From NCBI GenBank assembly GCA_964567685.1, contig CAZMNO010000015.1, positions 1 through 64,000 on the forward strand: a stretch of DNA of 64,000 bases. The letters are read 5' to 3'. The DNA comes from UBA5972 sp964567685 (lineage in GTDB: Bacteria; Pseudomonadota; Alphaproteobacteria; Rhodobacterales; Rhodobacteraceae). Under the pieces are notes generated by a model. That model made no database searches, had not been told where the DNA came from, and was given only the letters and a program-made list of their open reading frames with translations. This document shows, piece by piece, positions 60,906-64,000 of this stretch; position 1 is the stretch's first letter; every line of letters begins with the position of its first letter. Both the position numbers and the translations under genes were made by a program.

Positions 60906-62270
60906 TCACAAACCATCGCGCAATGCGCCTGCCGCCTTACGATACGCATCGGTAATTTCATCGCGGCGAATATGCCGACCCTGCCTGACCATATGCCGCC
61001 CGGCAGCCCAGACATCACTGACCATCCGGCTGTCACCGGCAAAGGCGAAACTGTCCAATATGGTATCACCCCTAAGCCCGGCAAGATTGATATGATCCAT
61101 ATCAAGGGCCATAAGATCCGCCCATTCACCAACCGCCAGGACACCCTTTCCGCGCCCGGCCGCACGGGCCCCACCGGTTGCGATACCGTCAAATATCCGT
61201 CGTCCGGTCGACCGTTCAGCATCTGCCAAAGCGGCGCGCGTATGATCGCGCAAGCGCTGGGTCGTGTCCAGCACGCGCATTTCTTCAGCCAATGAAATCA
61301 GGATGTTACTATCAGAACCGATGGATATCTGCCCCCCTGCATCCATCCAGCGCACACCGTCGAAAATGCCATCGCCCAGTGACGCCTCGGTGATTGGGCA
61401 CAGCCCGGCAACTGCCCCGGTTCGCGCCAGAGCAACGGTTTCCTCAGGCGTCATCTGGGTGGCGTGTATCATGCACCATTGCTGATCAAGCGGCAGATTA
61501 TCAAGCGCCCATTGCACCGGGCGTGCACCCCAGGCCGACAGAACTTCCTCAACCTCAGGGATCTGCTCAGCGATATGAATATGCACCGGCCCCCCAGATG
61601 CCAGTTCAGGTGCTGCGCGCAGCTCTGCTGGGGCAACCGCGCGAAGGGAATGCGGGGCAACGCCAAGGTTGGTATCTTCGGGCAGCGCTTTCAGCGTGTC
61701 GCGTGCATCAGCGACCAGCCGCGCAAACCGCTCGGGGTCGTTCCCAAACCGCAACTGTCCAGCCCCCAGCGCCCGACCATCACACCCCCCATGCTGGTAT
61801 TGCACCGGCAAAAGCGTCAGCCCGATGCCGCTGGTTGCGGCTGCGGCGGCAATCCGGTCGGCCATTTCGCTCAACCGATCAAATGGTGTGCCATCCGCCT
61901 GATGATGCAGGTAATGAAACTCCACATTCGTCGCAAACCCCGCTTCCAGCATCTCCATCTGCACCAGTGCGGCAATCGCTTCGACCTGTTCGGGCGTGAT
62001 CTGATCGAGAAACCGGTACATCAGGCTGCGCCATGTCCAGAAGCTGTCGGTTGGGTTCTTTCCCCGATGCTCCGTCAGCCCGGCCATTGCACGCTGAAAG
62101 GCGTGGCTGTGGCTGTTTGCCGGGGCAGGGACCAGAACATCGTATTGGCTGCCCTCGGGCGGGGCATCGGTCGCAACTTCAGCGATGCGCCCATCCGCAC
62201 CGATCTTCATGCGGACATTCTGCTCCCAACCGGTGGAGGTCAGCCCCTGTTCGGCCCAAAGCGTGGTCAT
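60906..62270 (-). CDS. hutF: Formimidoylglutamate deiminase HutF
   Basis: 454 residues from ATG 62270 (MTTLWAEQGLTSTGW). An amidohydrolase with the metal site VPAPANSHSHAFQRAMAG (HxH), FHYLHHQADGTPFDRLSEMA, VHIHIAEQIPEVEEVLSAWG and GSDSNILISLAEEMR. It removes ammonia from N-formimidoyl-L-glutamate to give N-formyl-L-glutamate, the five-step hut route used in Pseudomonas and many alphaproteobacteria. It diverges from hutI across a 76-nt region with a possible HutC site. Confidence 0.93.
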   Translation of the reverse strand: MTTLWAEQGLTSTGWEQNVRMKIGADGRIAEVATDAPPEGSQYDVLVPAPANSHSHAFQRAMAGLTEHRGKNPTDSFWTWRSLMYRFLDQITPEQVEAIAALVQMEMLEAGFATNVEFHYLHHQADGTPFDRLSEMADRIAAAAATSGIGLTLLPVQYQHGGCDGRALGAGQLRFGNDPERFARLVADARDTLKALPEDTNLGVAPHSLRAVAPAELRAAPELASGGPVHIHIAEQIPEVEEVLSAWGARPVQWALDNLPLDQQWCMIHATQMTPEETVALARTGAVAGLCPITEASLGDGIFDGVRWMDAGGQISIGSDSNILISLAEEMRVLDTTQRLRDHTRAALADAERSTGRRIFDGIATGGARAAGRGKGVLAVGEWADLMALDMDHINLAGLRGDTILDSFAFAGDSRMVSDVWAAGRHMVRQGRHIRRDEITDAYRKAAGALRDGL

Positions 62271-62294
62271 GTGCTTCTTTCCTTGACAAGTCAA

Positions 62295-62308
62295 TATGTG
62301 CAGACATA
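62295..62308. promoter_or_regulatory. Candidate HutC operator between hutF and hutI
   Basis: TATGT-GCAG-ACATA forms a dyad in the divergent hutF-hutI region, next to a second palindrome, TTGAC-AA-GTCAA (62283-62294). HutC proteins bind AT-rich dyads in hut promoters. Which of the two is the operator cannot be decided by eye. Confidence 0.4.
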
Positions 62309-62346
62309 AAGCATATTAAACCACCCGAAACAAGAGTCGAGTCGCC

Positions 62347-63537
62347 ATGCTTTTGACCAAAGTCACGATAGCCACAATGACCGGTCCGTCGGCATATGGA
62401 TTGCTCGAAGACGGGGCCATTGCTCTTTGCGGGGACCGCATTGTCTGGGTGGGGCCTCTGAACGATCTGCCGGCGAATTATGCGTCGCTTGAACAAAAGG
62501 ATTTTGGCCACCGGCTCGTCACGCCCGGCCTGATCGACTGCCACACCCATATCGTCTTTGGCGGTAACCGGGCGCGCGAGTTTGAGATGCGGCTCAAAGG
62601 GGCTTCTTATGAAGAGATCGCGCGTGCGGGTGGGGGCATCGTTTCCACAGTCAGGGCAACAAGGGAAGCCAGCGAAAACGAACTTCTGGCCGATGCCCTC
62701 TTGCGGGTCGATGCGCTGATCGCCGAGGGCGTCAGCCTGATCGAAGTGAAATCCGGTTATGGGCTAGATCAGGAAACCGAGCTGCGCATGCTGCGCGCAG
62801 CGCGGCGGATCGCCGGGGAAAGGCCGATCGATGTGCGCACCAGTTTCCTGGGGGCGCACGCTTTGCCGCCGGAATACGCCGACCGTCACGACGCCTATCT
62901 CGCTGAGGTCTGCATCCCCGCCCTGCGCGCTGCCCATCAGGAAGGTCTGGTTGATGCGGTCGATGGTTTCTGTGAAGGCATCGCCTTTCAGCCAGAACAT
63001 ATCGCCCGTGTCTTTGATGTTGCCCGTGAACTGGGGCTGCCGGTCAAGCTCCATGCCGAACAGCTTAGCAATCTCGGTGGGGCCAGACTGGCAGCCAGCT
63101 ATGGCGCAATGTCAGCGGATCACATTGAATATATTGATGAAAGTGGCGTAAAAGCCATGGCCGATGCCGGCACCGTGGCGGTGATCCTTCCCGGTGCGTT
63201 CTATACTCTCAGGGAAACGCAGGCACCTCCGATAGATATGTTTCGCCAGCAGGGCGTTCCAATGGCGCTGGCTACCGATGCCAATCCCGGCTCCTCACCT
63301 CTGACCTCACTTCTTCTGACCATGAACATGGGCTCAACACTCTTTCGCATGACCCCGGAAGAGGCGCTGGCCGGAGTCACAAGCAACGCGGCACGCGCGC
63401 TCAGGCTTGATGACCGCGGCACAATAGCGCCAGGAAAAAGCGCCGATCTGGCGATCTGGAATGTCGAACACCCCGCCGAACTGGCCTACCGGATCGGCTT
63501 CAACCCGCTTCACAAACGCATTTTCGGGGGGAATTGA
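62347..63537 (+). CDS. hutI: Imidazolonepropionase HutI
   Basis: 396 residues, cytoplasmic, metal-dependent amidohydrolase that opens imidazolone propionate to N-formimidoylglutamate. Metal site DCHTHIVFGGNRAREFEMR (HxH), GLPVKLHAEQLSNLGGARLA, SADHIEYIDESGVKAM and ALATDANPGSSPLTSL all match HutI. The stop overlaps the hutH start as TGATG. Confidence 0.95.
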   Translation: MLLTKVTIATMTGPSAYGLLEDGAIALCGDRIVWVGPLNDLPANYASLEQKDFGHRLVTPGLIDCHTHIVFGGNRAREFEMRLKGASYEEIARAGGGIVSTVRATREASENELLADALLRVDALIAEGVSLIEVKSGYGLDQETELRMLRAARRIAGERPIDVRTSFLGAHALPPEYADRHDAYLAEVCIPALRAAHQEGLVDAVDGFCEGIAFQPEHIARVFDVARELGLPVKLHAEQLSNLGGARLAASYGAMSADHIEYIDESGVKAMADAGTVAVILPGAFYTLRETQAPPIDMFRQQGVPMALATDANPGSSPLTSLLLTMNMGSTLFRMTPEEALAGVTSNAARALRLDDRGTIAPGKSADLAIWNVEHPAELAYRIGFNPLHKRIFGGN

Positions 63538-64000
63538 TGGGCACGCTTCAGCTGACACCCGGCACCGTGACCCTTGCTGAGCTGGCCGAGGTCTACTGGA
63601 ACCAGACGCCGGTTATGCTCAACCCATCCTGCCGCCCGGATGTCGAAAGAGCTGCCCGGCGGATTGCCGCTGCCGCAGCAGACGATGCGCCAATCTATGG
63701 TGTGAACACCGGATTTGGTAAACTCGCCTCGATCAAAATCGCAAGGGAAGACACTGCGACACTGCAACGCAACCTCATCCTGTCCCATTGCTGTGGCGTT
63801 GGCCAACCTATCTGCACACGCATGGCGCGGTTGGTTATGAGCCTGAAATTATTGAGCTTTGGCCGTGGTGCCTCAGGCGTTCGCTGGGAGTATGTCACGC
63901 TGCTGGAAGAGATGCTGGCGCGCGGTGTGACCCCTTTGATCCCGGCACAAGGTTCGGTCGGGGCTTCGGGTGATCTCGCTCCTCTGGCGCACATGACGGC
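63537..64000 (+). CDS. hutH: Histidine ammonia-lyase HutH, N-terminal part
   Basis: An ATG overlapping the hutI stop opens a frame that runs off the window after 154 codons. It has IYGVNTGFGKLASIKI and the MIO-forming active-site motif VGASGDLAPLAHM, so it is HutH, which removes ammonia from histidine to give urocanate. The C-terminal two thirds lie beyond the window. Confidence 0.93.
   Translation, partial: MGTLQLTPGTVTLAELAEVYWNQTPVMLNPSCRPDVERAARRIAAAAADDAPIYGVNTGFGKLASIKIAREDTATLQRNLILSHCCGVGQPICTRMARLVMSLKLLSFGRGASGVRWEYVTLLEEMLARGVTPLIPAQGSVGASGDLAPLAHMT

Overview
The window reads as an alphaproteobacterial chromosome segment, most like a marine Rhodobacterales or roseobacter-type organism. 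This rests on recognised gene families: a DddQ-type cupin, Rieske and dimethylglycine-dehydrogenase-like demethylation enzymes, LivFGHM and Dpp-type ABC importers, and a hut operon. No rRNA, tRNA or CRISPR array was found. The sequence is a draft assembly: a run of exactly 100 Ns at 50739-50838 is flanked by the same 55 bp on both sides, which looks like two unmerged contig ends.

Region by region. (1) 1-6118: an exopolysaccharide module on the minus strand (short sugar transferase, NusG/RfaH-like antiterminator, OPX lipoprotein, low-molecular-weight tyrosine phosphatase, BY-kinase/Wzz copolymerase), bracketed by an IS3-family transposase remnant and an IS21-family remnant. (2) 6138-14142: a tightly packed minus-strand operon of redox and one-carbon-type enzymes (UroD-like methyltransferase, HCCA isomerase/GST-kappa, two GFA proteins, an Asp/Glu-racemase-fold protein, a sulfotransferase-like protein, an FrhB-family iron-sulfur protein, a carboxymuconolactone decarboxylase), with a divergent LysR regulator and a thioesterase-like gene. 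(3) 14320-25243: a catabolic cluster that looks built for a methylated onium compound. It has a Rieske oxygenase and RpiR regulator facing a plus-strand operon of a DMGDH-like flavoprotein, an MDR dehydrogenase, a DMSP-lyase-family cupin, two enolase-superfamily enzymes with an epimerase-type Lys/Lys pair, a methyltransferase and a class-III aminotransferase. (4) 25244-33840: AT-richer orphan genes, then a glutamine-synthetase-like ligase, a branched-chain-type ABC importer and a class-I glutamine amidotransferase. (5) 33860-43101: a Dpp-type ABC importer, a LysR regulator, an amidohydrolase and a CobW-type GTPase.

(6) 43317-51860: a two-subunit molybdenum formate-dehydrogenase-like enzyme followed by a selenium locus. 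This holds tRNA 2-selenouridine synthase, a GrdB/PrdB-like selenoprotein read through an in-frame UGA (U-x-x-C motif), and selenide water dikinase SelD, which itself carries an in-frame UGA at its catalytic position. Both UGAs are followed by plausible bacterial SECIS hairpins. An ORF caller truncates both genes. (7) 52000-54716: a creatinase-like M24 protein diverging from an Asp/Glu-racemase-fold enzyme and a GntR/FCD regulator. (8) 54750-60083: three exported proteins (HExxH metallopeptidase-like, unknown, von Willebrand A) in one minus-strand unit. (9) 60216-64000: histidine utilisation genes hutC, hutF, hutI and the start of hutH, cut by the window edge.

A 10-bp palindrome, CTGTATACAG, occurs three times, each in a promoter region: before the glutamine-synthetase-like gene, before the branched-chain-type binding protein, and between the M24 gene and the racemase-like gene. 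This links regions 4 and 7 into one probable regulon of the GntR protein at 54024. The two strongest leads are the selenium locus and the onium-catabolism cluster.
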